10,672 nt of DNA from positions 1-10,672 of the forward strand of contig CAIWTL010000322.1 in the NCBI GenBank assembly GCA_903915555.1, read 5' to 3'. Below, piece by piece: positions 1 to 7,042 of this stretch. The stretch is from an uncultured Micrococcales bacterium. GTDB lineage: Bacteria > Actinomycetota > Actinomycetes > S36-B12 > GCA-2699445. The position numbers and the translations under genes were made by a program. How positions within the stretch are numbered: the first letter of the stretch is position 1; each line of letters opens with the position of its first letter. Under the pieces are notes generated by a model, which was not told the origin of the DNA, did not search any database, and saw nothing but the letters and a program-made list of their open reading frames with translations.

Positions 1-914
1 GACAACAGACCGGCGACCTCGTAGCTGGCAGGAACGTTGCCCTGTACGAGGCTGTCGTGATTGCCGCGGGTGATGAACCACGGGAAGTCGAGTCCATCGG
101 ACTTCATCTTCTTCTGCGCGGCATCCATGAGGTTCGGGTAGCGAGGGAACGCGCCGTAGCCGTACTGGTTACCGGTCGCTCCGATGTTGGGATCCCAGAA
201 CCCCTCATAGCGGGCAGGGATCTGGCCCGGCCAGTCCTTGAAGTCCTGCACACCGGTGTATTCACGGTTCGCGACGCGCTTGTTGAGATCCGCGACCTCG
301 GCGTCGGTCAGTGACCCACCCAGCGCACGACACTTCTTCTGATCCGCCGTGGTGATCTTCTCGCCGGAGAACGGATCGACCGTCCCACCTTCCAGGGTCT
401 CCCGGAACATCTGGACCTCGTTGTGCTGAGCACTGTCCGCAATGTCACCGGTCAGGATGGCGAACTTCAACTTCGACCGCTTCCCGCGCCCATCAGGCAC
501 GTAGCTGACGTTGTTGGCGTTCATGTTCTCGATCGTCGAATGGAACACGCGAACACCGAGAGCTTCCTGGGGCCGCCAGGCCGCCGAGGTCGGCCCGGAG
601 ATCGGGTCGATGAGTTCCAACCTCGCCGGCGACATCTCGTCGGCGATCTGGGGATCGGTGAGTTGGCCGAAGAAGGTCATGCTGCGGCGACGATCCGCGC
701 GCCCCGACTTGGCCTTCACCATGTCGGTGCGGACGTGGTACTTCTCACCCTTGCCCTTCTTGAGCTTGATCCAGTTGCTGTCGGTCCGCTTGATGGTCTC
801 CTGCAGCGTGGACTTGCCCTTCTGGTCCTCGCCTGCTTGTGCGAGGGGGGCGGTCACCATCCCGGCGCACACCCCGAGCGCCACACCGGCGCTCAACATA
901 GATCTGACCCGCAC
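1..914 (-). CDS. Secreted metallophosphoesterase (TIGR03767/PPA1498-like), 3' end beyond the window
   Basis: The first 304 codons of a secreted calcineurin-like phosphoesterase are present; the C-terminus lies beyond the left edge. The GTG start at 914 follows a strong AAGGAG ribosome site (925-920) by 5 nt. Residues 1-27 form a Sec signal peptide with a likely cut after AQA (25-27), so the enzyme should act outside the membrane. Metal-binding motifs appear in family order: FGQLTDPQ (82-89, D87), LTGDIAD (154-160, the GDxxD motif) and RGNHD (283-287). The first motif reads D-P-Q where D-x-H is usual. The FxQLTDPQ-A-E-SP-R pattern and the long insertions between motifs resemble the actinobacterial PPA1498-type family (TIGR03767), an assignment from memory. 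The substrate is unknown. A possible -10 (TAGCGT, minus strand 951-946) would give a short leader, so the gene may have its own promoter despite lying downstream of the membrane-protein gene. The 121-bp spacer (915-1035) shows only weak short hairpins. Confidence 0.85.
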   Translation of the reverse strand, partial: MRVRSMLSAGVALGVCAGMVTAPLAQAGEDQKGKSTLQETIKRTDSNWIKLKKGKGEKYHVRTDMVKAKSGRADRRRSMTFFGQLTDPQIADEMSPARLELIDPISGPTSAAWRPQEALGVRVFHSTIENMNANNVSYVPDGRGKRSKLKFAILTGDIADSAQHNEVQMFRETLEGGTVDPFSGEKITTADQKKCRALGGSLTDAEVADLNKRVANREYTGVQDFKDWPGQIPARYEGFWDPNIGATGNQYGYGAFPRYPNLMDAAQKKMKSDGLDFPWFITRGNHDSLVQGNVPASYEVAGLL

Positions 915-1035
915 TGTGTCTCCTTTGGGTCGGTGGAACACGCTGACGCTACTCCTCCACGGACGGGTTTCGCCCGACAACGCGAGTTCTCGACGCACCG
1001 TGCGGACGGAGGGGGAGCGGGGCCACGGCGCTCGC

Positions 1036-2133
1036 TCAGCCGGTGGCTGCCGTGGCAGCGGGTTCGTCGGGGTCGCGGCGCTTGGCCACGAGGTAGATGA
1101 GGAAGGCGACAGCGCCGACGATGAGTTGTGGCAGGAACCAGACCAGGCGCCAGATCACATCGGCGGCCGCCGCTTCGCTACCCGTGGCGCCGAAGGCGAC
1201 CAGCAGCGCGATGAGGGCGGCGTCGACCGTGCCGAGCCCGCCGGGGGTGAGGGGGAACGAGGTCAGGAGGATGGCGGCCGAATAGGCCGCAAAGACCTCG
1301 ATCAGCGTCAGACGCTCCGGCAACGCGCCGATCCCGGCCAGGGCCACGACCAGAATGACGAACGGCGTCGCCTGGGCAGCCACGTTGGTGATGGTCAGCG
1401 CGAGCCACTTCCTCGTGACAAGGTCGTGGGCGGTGTCGTAGAAGCGCAGCACGGCGTCCGTCACGTCGGGCGGGACGCGCTTGACCAGGCCCCACAGCCA
1501 GTTGCCCAGCCGCTGCCCCACCCGACCGACCCGCTCCGCGCTCTCCCTGCTGCGCAGGATCAGGGCGATGATGACCACGGAAGCCAGAAAACCGACCGCG
1601 CCGATGATCGCCAGGGTGGTCAGCTGTGCGTTACGGCGTCCTTCCAGGACGAGAAGGGCGACGCCGAGCGCCGGCATACCGAGCGTGAGCAGGTAGGTCC
1701 AGACGGCGTCGGCAGATACTGCGGCCACCGACAGCATGGGCGGAACGCGGTACCGGTTGAGGATCGAGTACTGCGTCCCGACCGCGATCGCGCCACCCCC
1801 GGGGATGGTGTTGCTCACGAGGAAGCCTGCCTGCCGCTCGACGAATCCCTGCCGGTAGCGAAGGCCGGGAACCGCTACGAGAACGGTGAACGGATAGACG
1901 AGGATGTTGAGGAGGCAGGTCACGACCAGGGCGATGATCCATCCGGTGGGCACCTGGAGGATCTCCGCCAGGCCCTGTTCGTACTCGGCGGAGTTCTGCC
2001 GGATGTACCAGTAGACGGCCGCGATGATGACCGCACCGAGGACGAAACTGACGACCACCCGGACCCAGGGGACCGAGCCGGACGCCGGCAACTCATCCTC
2101 GGGGGGGACAGGTTCCGGCGCTGGGGGAGTCAC
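1036..2133 (-). CDS. YbhN/LPG-synthase-type multipass membrane protein (flippase-like domain)
   Basis: A 365-residue integral membrane protein. After a Pro-rich cytoplasmic N-terminus (1-20), hydrophobic segments lie near residues 24-43, 63-87, 135-163, 172-193, 243-268, 276-292, 300-316 and 330-349. Two family signatures are clear: SNTIPGGGAIAVGTQY (107-122) and FPLTPGGLGTVDA (293-305), both typical of the lysylphosphatidylglycerol synthase transmembrane region/UPF0104 (YbhN) superfamily. No soluble aminoacyl-transferase domain follows, so this is the stand-alone membrane module. Some members are described as lipid flippases or envelope-lipid modifiers; the substrate here cannot be read from sequence. 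The GTG start at 2133 was chosen because it overlaps the stop of the upstream lipoprotein gene as GTGA (2133-2130), a translational-coupling arrangement. An in-frame ATG at 2163 would add 10 residues but overlap that gene by 34 nt. The C-terminus is basic (KRRDP) and presumably cytoplasmic. Confidence 0.85.
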   Translation of the reverse strand: MTPPAPEPVPPEDELPASGSVPWVRVVVSFVLGAVIIAAVYWYIRQNSAEYEQGLAEILQVPTGWIIALVVTCLLNILVYPFTVLVAVPGLRYRQGFVERQAGFLVSNTIPGGGAIAVGTQYSILNRYRVPPMLSVAAVSADAVWTYLLTLGMPALGVALLVLEGRRNAQLTTLAIIGAVGFLASVVIIALILRSRESAERVGRVGQRLGNWLWGLVKRVPPDVTDAVLRFYDTAHDLVTRKWLALTITNVAAQATPFVILVVALAGIGALPERLTLIEVFAAYSAAILLTSFPLTPGGLGTVDAALIALLVAFGATGSEAAAADVIWRLVWFLPQLIVGAVAFLIYLVAKRRDPDEPAATAATG

Positions 2134-2456
2134 TGACCCACGTTCTGGAGCTGTCCGGTGCACTCCTGCAGACGGGGCGCGAGAAGCGGGTTGCTCGCCA
2201 CTGTGGCGGCGAGCGCAGGAGCCTCCTGGAGCAACTGCTGACCCATCTGGGTGACCTCATTGCCGAGCTGGGTGTCCGCCGGATTCTTCGAGAACTTGTT
2301 GGCCTTACGGACCAGCTGCTCGACCTTGGCGCAGAAGTCGTCGACCTGGGCCTGGGCATCGGAACTGGCACACCCACTCATCCCGAGGCCCACGAAGACG
2401 GTGGCGGCGACAGCAGTGGTCAGACGGGAGGCACGAGAGATACGCATGCCCTCCAT
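2130..2456 (-). CDS. Small secreted lipoprotein of unknown function
   Basis: A 108-residue protein with a lipoprotein signal: positive N-region (MRISRASR), hydrophobic core (TTAVAATVFVGLG) and a lipobox-like MSGC with the lipidated Cys at 29. The mature part (about 80 residues) is mostly helical by composition, Gln- and Ala-rich, and keeps two cysteines (C42 and C99) that could form a disulfide. I recognise no named family; it resembles the many small actinobacterial lipoproteins annotated as hypothetical. The start could be the ATG at 2456 or the one at 2447: the second gives a more standard signal peptide, but its GGAGG lies only 2 nt upstream, and the first has no clear ribosome site. The gene sits 45 bp downstream of the dehalogenase stop and overlaps the membrane-protein start by 4 nt, so co-translation with the latter is likely. 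Confidence 0.75.
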   Translation of the reverse strand: MEGMRISRASRLTTAVAATVFVGLGMSGCASSDAQAQVDDFCAKVEQLVRKANKFSKNPADTQLGNEVTQMGQQLLQEAPALAATVASNPLLAPRLQECTGQLQNVGQ

Positions 2457-2501
2457 GATGCCCGGCCACGACGGCGACGCATGGGAGGTGGGGCGGCATT
2501 G

Positions 2502-3389
2502 TCAGTCCTGCCAAGCCTCGAGCGCTGCCCGCGCGACGATATCTCCGCTCTCCTGCACGAAATGGCCCTCAGGGAGCCGCAGGGGCTCGGGGCATCCCCG
2601 GATCATCTGCCGCAGCCGGTCCATGACCGGTGGCCCGAGGACGGGGTCCGTCTCACCGATCGCCATGAACGTCGGGCCGTTCCACTGTGTCGCCCACCAG
2701 GCGGCAGCTGCTCGGGACACCTCGGCCCCGGGTGCATCGGGGGAGGTGGGCACCAACTGGGGGAACGTCCGTACGCCCGCCTTGAACTCGGGCCCGGGGA
2801 AGGGCGCTGCGTAGGCAGCTGCCTCGCTCTCGGACAACCCGGGCACGGCGCGCTGCATGAGGTCGGCGACGTCGAGGTCGGGCGTGTTGGCCATGTAGTC
2901 GCGCCAGGCGAGGAATCCGGGACCGGGGTCACTGCCGACCCCCAGTCCGGTGTTCATCACGAGCAGGCGACCCACCAGGTCGGGCCGATCCACGGGAAGT
3001 GTCAGACCCAGCAGCCCGCCCCAGTCCTGCACCACGAGCGTCACGTCGCTCAGTCCCAGGCTGTCGGTCAGGGCCAGCAGGGCCCCCCGGTGGAAGTCGA
3101 ACGAGTACGCACCATCGTCGACCGGTTTGTCGCTTCGACCGAAGCCCAGGAAATCCGGTACGACGACGCGGAGCCCGGCATCGAGGAAGACGGGGATCAT
3201 CTTGCGGTAGAGGTACCCCCACGTCGGCTCGCCGTGCAGGCACAGGACGACCGGGGCATCACGGGGCCCCTCATCGACGTACGCCATCCGAAGACCCGCG
3301 TACCCCGGGAGGTCGACCACGTACTCGGCACTCCACGGGAAGCCGGGGAGGTCGGCGAATCGCTCATCGGGGGTGCGCACCACGTCCAT
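2502..3389 (-). CDS. Haloalkane dehalogenase (alpha/beta hydrolase, HLD-I-like)
   Basis: A 295-residue alpha/beta hydrolase matching haloalkane dehalogenases (EC 3.8.1.5), which displace halide from haloalkanes to give an alcohol. Catalytic features are visible in order: oxyanion motif HGEPTWGY (52-59, E54), the family-specific nucleophile elbow VQDWGG (120-125, D122 nucleophile, W123 halide-binding), a second candidate halide Trp in LAWRDY (W162, matching the DhlA position), general acid in GETDPVLG (D248) and catalytic base in EGHFVQE (H276). Acid placement after strand beta-7 and the GFLAWR cap motif fit subfamily HLD-I (DhlA/DhmA-like). There is no signal peptide, so it is cytoplasmic. 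The ATG at 3389 lies six bases behind CACACT (minus strand 3401-3396), a -10-like spacing consistent with a leaderless transcript; a GAGG two bases upstream is too close to be a good ribosome site for that ATG. True substrate unknown; dehalogenase homologues often have unproven natural roles. Confidence 0.9.
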   Translation of the reverse strand: MDVVRTPDERFADLPGFPWSAEYVVDLPGYAGLRMAYVDEGPRDAPVVLCLHGEPTWGYLYRKMIPVFLDAGLRVVVPDFLGFGRSDKPVDDGAYSFDFHRGALLALTDSLGLSDVTLVVQDWGGLLGLTLPVDRPDLVGRLLVMNTGLGVGSDPGPGFLAWRDYMANTPDLDVADLMQRAVPGLSESEAAAYAAPFPGPEFKAGVRTFPQLVPTSPDAPGAEVSRAAAAWWATQWNGPTFMAIGETDPVLGPPVMDRLRQMIRGCPEPLRLPEGHFVQESGDIVARAALEAWQD

Positions 3390-3398
3390 CGCCTCAGT

Positions 3399-3428
3399 GT
3401 GTCAGGAATCGAAGTGTCAGGACTCGAC
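3399..3428. repeat. 15-bp tandem direct repeat in a divergent promoter spacer
   Basis: Two head-to-tail 15-bp units (3399-3413 and 3414-3428) agree at 13 of 15 positions and share the core GTGTCAGGA followed by TCGA. They lie just upstream of the dehalogenase start and overlap its candidate -10 element, inside the 199-bp spacer (3390-3588) shared with the plus-strand unknown gene. Placement suggests a tandem operator, which is inference. The rest of the spacer shows no convincing promoter hexamers. Confidence 0.5.
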
Positions 3429-3588
3429 TCGCCACGGCTGCTTCGGCTGACGCGATCGGACGAGTCGGTCGTTCCCCCGGAGGGTGCCATTGAGGAGGCT
3501 CTCGGAAGGTTCCGTCGGGTGGTGTCGCTTCACATGGGCCGTGCAGTGGGTCACCATGTCGGGGGTAAGGCACCGAGTGGAGGATTTG

Positions 3589-4197
3589 ATGACCATGGAG
3601 TCAACCGAAAAGTCACACACGGGTTCCAGCAGCGGGAATCCCAACGATCCGGAGGTATTGGAGAATCGATTCGTCGAACTCGTCGCGGAGAGTTGGAAGC
3701 GATGGAACATCTGGGAGCATGCTCGGCGCGTCGACGACGTCGCGCTCGGAGCAGTCATCGCCTCCTATGTGGACTCAGGGTGGCAACTGATCGACCTCGA
3801 GTCGGACGGCCAGAGCCACATGTGTCGCTTCCAGTCCGGTGAGCACCGGCTCGCCGTCAGCATCATCGCACTCTCCGAGGATCCGGTACGGGCCAAGGCG
3901 CAGGGCCGCCTGGTGCAGGTCACGGTCGCCTACGGACAGCGGGTGCGGGACCTGGGACGGGTGATGTCGACCATCAAACAGGAGATGAAGTCGTCGATGA
4001 TCAGCAACGCCGCCGAGCCCGGGGTGATCACCTTCGACGGCGACATGAGCACCGGCTATGTCTATGCACAGGTCAATCTGTTACTCAATCTCGACGACTA
4101 CTTCGACGGACTGGTCCAGACGAGCCCCATCAGCCGCGACCTGTATGCCGCGGTCCATTCCCTGTCCCGTTACCTCAGCGGCCGGATCGGAGCCTGA
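3589..4197 (+). CDS. Uncharacterised protein, first of a coupled pair (possible YbjN/CesT-like fold)
   Basis: A 202-residue soluble protein of no family I can name with certainty. The ATG at 3589 was chosen because GGAGG (3579-3583) sits 5 nt upstream; an in-frame ATG at 3484 would add 35 residues with unconvincing sequence. The first 20 residues look disordered (Ser/Thr/Asn-rich). A helical stretch (24-62) includes VALGAVIASYVDSGW (51-65), followed by strands around 76-95 and 107-116. A C-terminal block GYVYAQVNLLLNLDDYFDGL (156-175) leads into a final helix. That strand-helix ending recalls the YbjN/type III secretion chaperone-like fold, but this is a guess from pattern only. No signal peptide, membrane segment or catalytic motif is visible. 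It ends one base before the next gene, so the pair is almost certainly one operon and perhaps one complex. Confidence 0.75.
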   Translation: MTMESTEKSHTGSSSGNPNDPEVLENRFVELVAESWKRWNIWEHARRVDDVALGAVIASYVDSGWQLIDLESDGQSHMCRFQSGEHRLAVSIIALSEDPVRAKAQGRLVQVTVAYGQRVRDLGRVMSTIKQEMKSSMISNAAEPGVITFDGDMSTGYVYAQVNLLLNLDDYFDGLVQTSPISRDLYAAVHSLSRYLSGRIGA

Positions 4198-4198
4198 C

Positions 4199-4756
4199 AT
4201 GTTCAACAAACTGATGGATTACGCGAACAAGAAGGAGATGCGTGAGTCGCGCGACGAGGTGGTCATCGGCCAGATGATCGCGTCGATGGCCCGCATGGGT
4301 TACCCGACGATCGCCTACAACACGGGCACGGCACTCGACACCGGATTCCAGGCAATCCTGTTCGCCACGCCTGGCGACGATGTTCTGCACACAGTGCAGG
4401 TCACCCTCGACCGCAAGACGGGCGGCGGGAAGTTGAGCGAAGCGGTCATCGGATCCAAGGCGACCCTCAGCGTGATCGCCGAGGTCAAGAACTACCTGGC
4501 AGATCCGGACGATCTACTCACCATGTGGCGCACCGACTTCGCCAACATCACCAAGATGCCGATGCTGGGCCATGTGAAACTCGATCACCGCCTGAATAGC
4601 GTGCTGGCGACGAAGACATCGGTCATCGAACTGTCCCAGTACGACGGACCCGAGGACCGGGAACGGATCGACCAGCTGCTGCACGGGATGATCGCCGAGG
4701 TCCGGCAGGCGGTGGCCCAGTACAAGAAGCACTCGCCCTTCGAGCAGGACATCTGA
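4199..4756 (+). CDS. Uncharacterised protein, second of a coupled pair, likely paralogue of the first
   Basis: A 185-residue soluble protein without a recognisable named domain. The ATG at 4199 follows the previous stop after a single base and has CGGAG (4188-4192) 6 nt upstream; an open frame continues to 4058 but would lie inside the previous gene. VVIGQMIASMARMGYPTI (21-38) matches VALGAVIASYVDSGWQLI (51-68) in its partner at V..G..IAS....G(aromatic)..I. Both proteins then have a central beta-rich section (here FQAILFATPGDDVLHTVQVTL, 50-70) and a helical C-terminus (about 152-177). This suggests two diverged copies of one fold, possibly forming a heterodimer. The mean protein is charged and cytoplasmic in character. 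A short GC hairpin (ACCCC/GGGGT, 4761-4777, no T tract) follows the stop and is too weak to call a terminator. Confidence 0.75.
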   Translation: MFNKLMDYANKKEMRESRDEVVIGQMIASMARMGYPTIAYNTGTALDTGFQAILFATPGDDVLHTVQVTLDRKTGGGKLSEAVIGSKATLSVIAEVKNYLADPDDLLTMWRTDFANITKMPMLGHVKLDHRLNSVLATKTSVIELSQYDGPEDRERIDQLLHGMIAEVRQAVAQYKKHSPFEQDI

Positions 4757-4792
4757 CGCAACCCCGGTCATGGGGGTGGGATGCTGGTCGCC

Positions 4793-5326
4793 ATGTCCGA
4801 CAAGCGCGAGGAGATCGCCTGGCTCGCCGCAGACACCATCGCCGAACGGGGGCTCGCCGGCGCCTCCCTGCGCGAGGTGGCGGCGCGGACAGGAGCGAGT
4901 CTGGGTGTTGTCACCTACCACTTCAACAACCGCGACGATCTGCTGGCGGCCACGATGGAGACGGTCGTGGCCGCCATCAGACGGCGAGCCTCCGCCGCGC
5001 GTGACCCCGATCCTGTCGAACGGGAACTGGCTGTTGTCCTGCCGCTGACAGCTGCAACCCGTCGCGAAACGGCTGTCTGGGTGGCATTCAGCGATGCCGC
5101 CACCCGCGACGCACGGCTCGCCGCGCAGTTCGAGGGCTACTACAAGGAGTGGGAGGACGCGGTCGCCGCAGCCCTGGCGGAGTCGGGCGGGGATACCGGT
5201 CTCGCTGTTGTCCTGATGGCCGTGACCGACGGCATCGCTGTCCGCGCACTTGTGTCCGGAATGTCCGGTTCTCGGCAGCGCGCCCTGCTGCGCCGAGCGA
5301 TCGCCTGTGCGCGGGTCCGGCACTAG
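4793..5326 (+). CDS. TetR/AcrR-family transcriptional regulator
   Basis: A 177-residue one-component repressor of the TetR family. Residues 1-50 form the DNA-binding domain: helix 1 (EEIAWLAADTIAERGLAGAS), then the helix-turn-helix SLREVAARTGASLGVVTYHFNNRDDLL (25-51) with the family hallmark YHF..RDDLL. The C-terminal two-thirds is the variable ligand-binding/dimerisation domain; its ligand cannot be inferred. The ATG at 4793 is preferred since it begins with the typical MSDKREEI lead-in and lies 7 nt after GATGCT, a possible -10 of a leaderless transcript; an in-frame ATG at 4781 would add MLVA. The gene ends with TAG, 35 bp before the DUF1801 gene. Candidate targets are itself and its neighbours, but no clear inverted-repeat operator was seen next to it. 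Confidence 0.9.
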   Translation: MSDKREEIAWLAADTIAERGLAGASLREVAARTGASLGVVTYHFNNRDDLLAATMETVVAAIRRRASAARDPDPVERELAVVLPLTAATRRETAVWVAFSDAATRDARLAAQFEGYYKEWEDAVAAALAESGGDTGLAVVLMAVTDGIAVRALVSGMSGSRQRALLRRAIACARVRH

Positions 5327-5361
5327 AGTCCGAAAGTGGCCCTGGATCTGAGGTGGTTGTG

Positions 5362-5796
5362 ATGTCTGAGGGATTCTCCGCGGAGGAGAAGGCAGCGATG
5401 AAGGAGGCCGCAGCCGAGAAGCGTCGGGCGGCCAAGCGTGCCAAGAGCGCCGACAAGGCGGCCGCGGATCTCCAGGACCTCATGGACAAGATCGAGGCGA
5501 TGGGGGAGTCCGATCGGGCTCTTGCCCTGACCGTCCACGAGCTGATCATGTCGGCTGCACCCCAGTTGGCACCCCGCACCTGGTACGGCATGCCCGCGTA
5601 TTCAGCGGACGGCAAGGTGGTGTGCTTCTTCCAGGAGTCAGGCAAGTTCAAGTCGCGCTACAGCACCCTCGGATTCCAGGATCCGGCGCGACTGGATGAC
5701 GGCACCATGTGGCCCACCTCCTTCGCGATCACCGCGATCGGCCCACGTGAGGAGCAGGCGATCCGTGACCTGGTGAAGCAGGCCGTGGGGGAGTGA
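5362..5796 (+). CDS. DUF1801-family protein
   Basis: A 144-residue cytoplasmic protein. The ATG at 5362 has GAGGTGG (5350-5356) 5 nt upstream. The first 35 residues are a highly charged Ala/Lys/Glu-rich helix (EEKAAMKEAAAEKRRAAKRAKSADKAA), common at the N-terminus of actinobacterial members. The globular domain runs from about 36 to 142 and carries the DUF1801/YdhG-like signature: APQLAPRTWYGMPAYSADGKVVCFF (66-90), then GKFKSRYSTLGF (94-105) and a C-terminal helix. The fold is related to a proposed iron-chaperone family (B. subtilis Fra/YdhG), but that role has not been shown for members like this, so no function is assigned. The gene follows the TetR gene closely in the same direction; TAGAGT at 5324-5329 could be a -10 of its own, but no -35 is evident. 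Confidence 0.85.
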   Translation: MSEGFSAEEKAAMKEAAAEKRRAAKRAKSADKAAADLQDLMDKIEAMGESDRALALTVHELIMSAAPQLAPRTWYGMPAYSADGKVVCFFQESGKFKSRYSTLGFQDPARLDDGTMWPTSFAITAIGPREEQAIRDLVKQAVGE

Positions 5797-5810
5797 GCAT
5801 CCGCCCGGAG

Positions 5811-5836
5811 CCTGGGCGCGGGATCAACTGCCCGGG
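5811..5836 (+). terminator. Weak GC hairpin after the DUF1801 gene
   Basis: CCTGGGC (5811-5817) can pair with GCCCGGG (5830-5836) through seven pairs including one G-T, across a 12-nt loop. It lies between the DUF1801 stop and the next promoter, where a terminator would be expected, but there is no T tract, so the call is tentative. Confidence 0.25.
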
Positions 5837-5862
5837 TGGCGAGGAGCTGCGGACCCCTCCAC

Positions 5863-5868
5863 TACGGT
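5863..5868 (+). promoter_or_regulatory. Leaderless -10 element of the serine-hydrolase lipoprotein gene
   Basis: TACGGT fits the actinobacterial -10 pattern TANNNT and ends exactly six bases before the ATG at 5875, so transcription would begin at or beside the start codon. The GAGGAG at 5841-5846 is 28 bases upstream, too far to serve this start, which supports leaderless translation. No consensus -35 is obvious. Confidence 0.55.
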
Positions 5869-5874
5869 CGGGCC

Positions 5875-7002
5875 ATGACTCGACTCCTCGCTGCAGTTGC
5901 GGCAACTCTCCTCCTCACCGCCGGATGCGCTCAGTCCACCTCCGAGCCGCCCCCTGCACAGGGCGCTGTTCTGCCGTCCGCTACCACCGAACAACTGACG
6001 AAGGACCTGACGCTCGCGCTCGAGAAGTACCGCGTGCCTGGTGGAGTGGTGGAGGTCTGCTCGCCCGGATACGACACCTGGGCGACCGCGGCCGGAGTGG
6101 CGGATGTCGATGCCGGGACGCCGATGACGACGGACCTGGTCTGGCCGCTCCGCAGTGTCACGAAGTCCTTCACCGTCACCTCGATCCTGCAGTTGGCCGA
6201 CGAGGGGAGGCTCGTTCTTTCCGACCCGATCAGTGACTACGTCGCCGGTGTCCCCAATGGTGACGACATCACCCTGGGACAACTGACCGCGATGACCGCA
6301 GGGGTTCCCGAGTACACGACGCAGGCGTGGATCAAGGACTACCTGAGGGATGAGACTCGGGCCTTCACCACGGCTGAACTCATCGACTACGCGAACGCCG
6401 AACCGGCACAGTTCCCCCCCGGCACGCGCGCGGTCTACACCAACACATCCACGCTGCTCCTCGGTGAGGTGGTCAGCAGCGTCACGGGACTGCCCTTCGA
6501 CCAGGCGCTGCAGGAGATGATCCTCGATCCGCTGGGGTTGACCGACACCCGGTACCCGATCGCCGCGGACGACTGGAGCGGGCCGCACCCCACGGGATAC
6601 CAACCGGGGGAGTCCGGCGACCTGGAGGCCCAGGGAAACAACTTCACCGTGTTCGGCCCGGCCGGCGCCATGACATCCACTCTGGATGATCTGTGCACCT
6701 GGGGCACCGCCCTCGGTTCCGGTGAACTCCTTCAGCCGGCCACCCAGCGGGAACGCCTGAAGGGACAGCCGCTGGACAAGGGCCCCGAGTACGACGAGTA
6801 CGGGCAGGGGATCGGCTCGCTGGAGGGATGGGTCGGACACACGGGGGAGGGCTTCGGCCACACTCTCGCGGTCATGCACAACGAGACGACCGGGACCACC
6901 GCAGTTGTCGCCATGAATGCCTCCGGCCTGAAGCACCATGTTCCAACCCGACTGTTCCGCACCATGGCCTCGACCCTGGACGCGATCCCACCGGTCGAAT
7001 GA
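5875..7002 (+). CDS. Serine hydrolase lipoprotein (class C beta-lactamase/D-Ala-D-Ala carboxypeptidase superfamily)
   Basis: A 375-residue penicillin-recognising serine hydrolase (Beta-lactamase family, PF00144 type) anchored by lipid. Residues 1-18 are a lipoprotein signal with lipobox LTAGC (Cys18). All three active-site motifs are present with normal spacing: SVTK (94-97, nucleophile Ser94 and Lys97), YTN (188-190) and HTG (322-324). FPPGTRAVYTNTSTLLLGEVV (180-200) and PLGLTDTRY (219-227) are also characteristic. The HTG triad replaces the KTG of classic beta-lactamases, as in DD-peptidase- and esterase-like members; the substrate could be peptidoglycan peptides, an ester or a beta-lactam and cannot be settled from sequence. 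It should act at the outer face of the membrane. The ATG at 5875 was chosen over an in-frame ATG at 5836 because it starts the signal peptide and is correctly placed after a leaderless -10 box. It probably forms a single-gene unit. Confidence 0.9.
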   Translation: MTRLLAAVAATLLLTAGCAQSTSEPPPAQGAVLPSATTEQLTKDLTLALEKYRVPGGVVEVCSPGYDTWATAAGVADVDAGTPMTTDLVWPLRSVTKSFTVTSILQLADEGRLVLSDPISDYVAGVPNGDDITLGQLTAMTAGVPEYTTQAWIKDYLRDETRAFTTAELIDYANAEPAQFPPGTRAVYTNTSTLLLGEVVSSVTGLPFDQALQEMILDPLGLTDTRYPIAADDWSGPHPTGYQPGESGDLEAQGNNFTVFGPAGAMTSTLDDLCTWGTALGSGELLQPATQRERLKGQPLDKGPEYDEYGQGIGSLEGWVGHTGEGFGHTLAVMHNETTGTTAVVAMNASGLKHHVPTRLFRTMASTLDAIPPVE

Positions 7003-7030
7003 CGCCGGCGGTCAAATGGCATTCAATTGG

Positions 7031-7036
7031 TAATCT
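7031..7036 (+). promoter_or_regulatory. Leaderless -10 element of the vapBC operon
   Basis: TAATCT matches TANNNT and ends six bases before the ATG at 7043, the same geometry as for the lipoprotein gene upstream. No Shine-Dalgarno sequence lies between. The surrounding 7014-7045 is AT-rich relative to its neighbours and contains CAATTG (7024-7029); autoregulation by the antitoxin here would be typical but no clear operator repeat was seen. Confidence 0.6.
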
Positions 7037-7042
7037 GATGGT

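Noticed and set aside
964..976. CGGG-tttcg-CCCG hairpin between the YbhN-type gene and the phosphoesterase gene as a terminator
   Set aside because: Only a 4-bp stem with no T tract; too weak to support.
511..2136. 541-codon open frame on the plus strand
   Set aside because: It lies antisense to the phosphoesterase and YbhN-type genes, has low-complexity, charged composition and no domain motifs, and is a GC-rich shadow frame.
2481..3842. 453-codon open frame on the plus strand across the dehalogenase
   Set aside because: Antisense to a gene with a complete catalytic set and overlapping the start of the unknown pair; no recognisable domain.
5824..6939. 371-codon open frame on the minus strand
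   Set aside because: Antisense to the serine hydrolase, whose signal peptide and three active-site motifs are clear.
6988..7011. CCACCGG/CCGGCGG hairpin across the serine-hydrolase stop as a terminator
   Set aside because: Contains a mismatch, overlaps coding sequence and has no T tract; such pairings are common in DNA of this composition.
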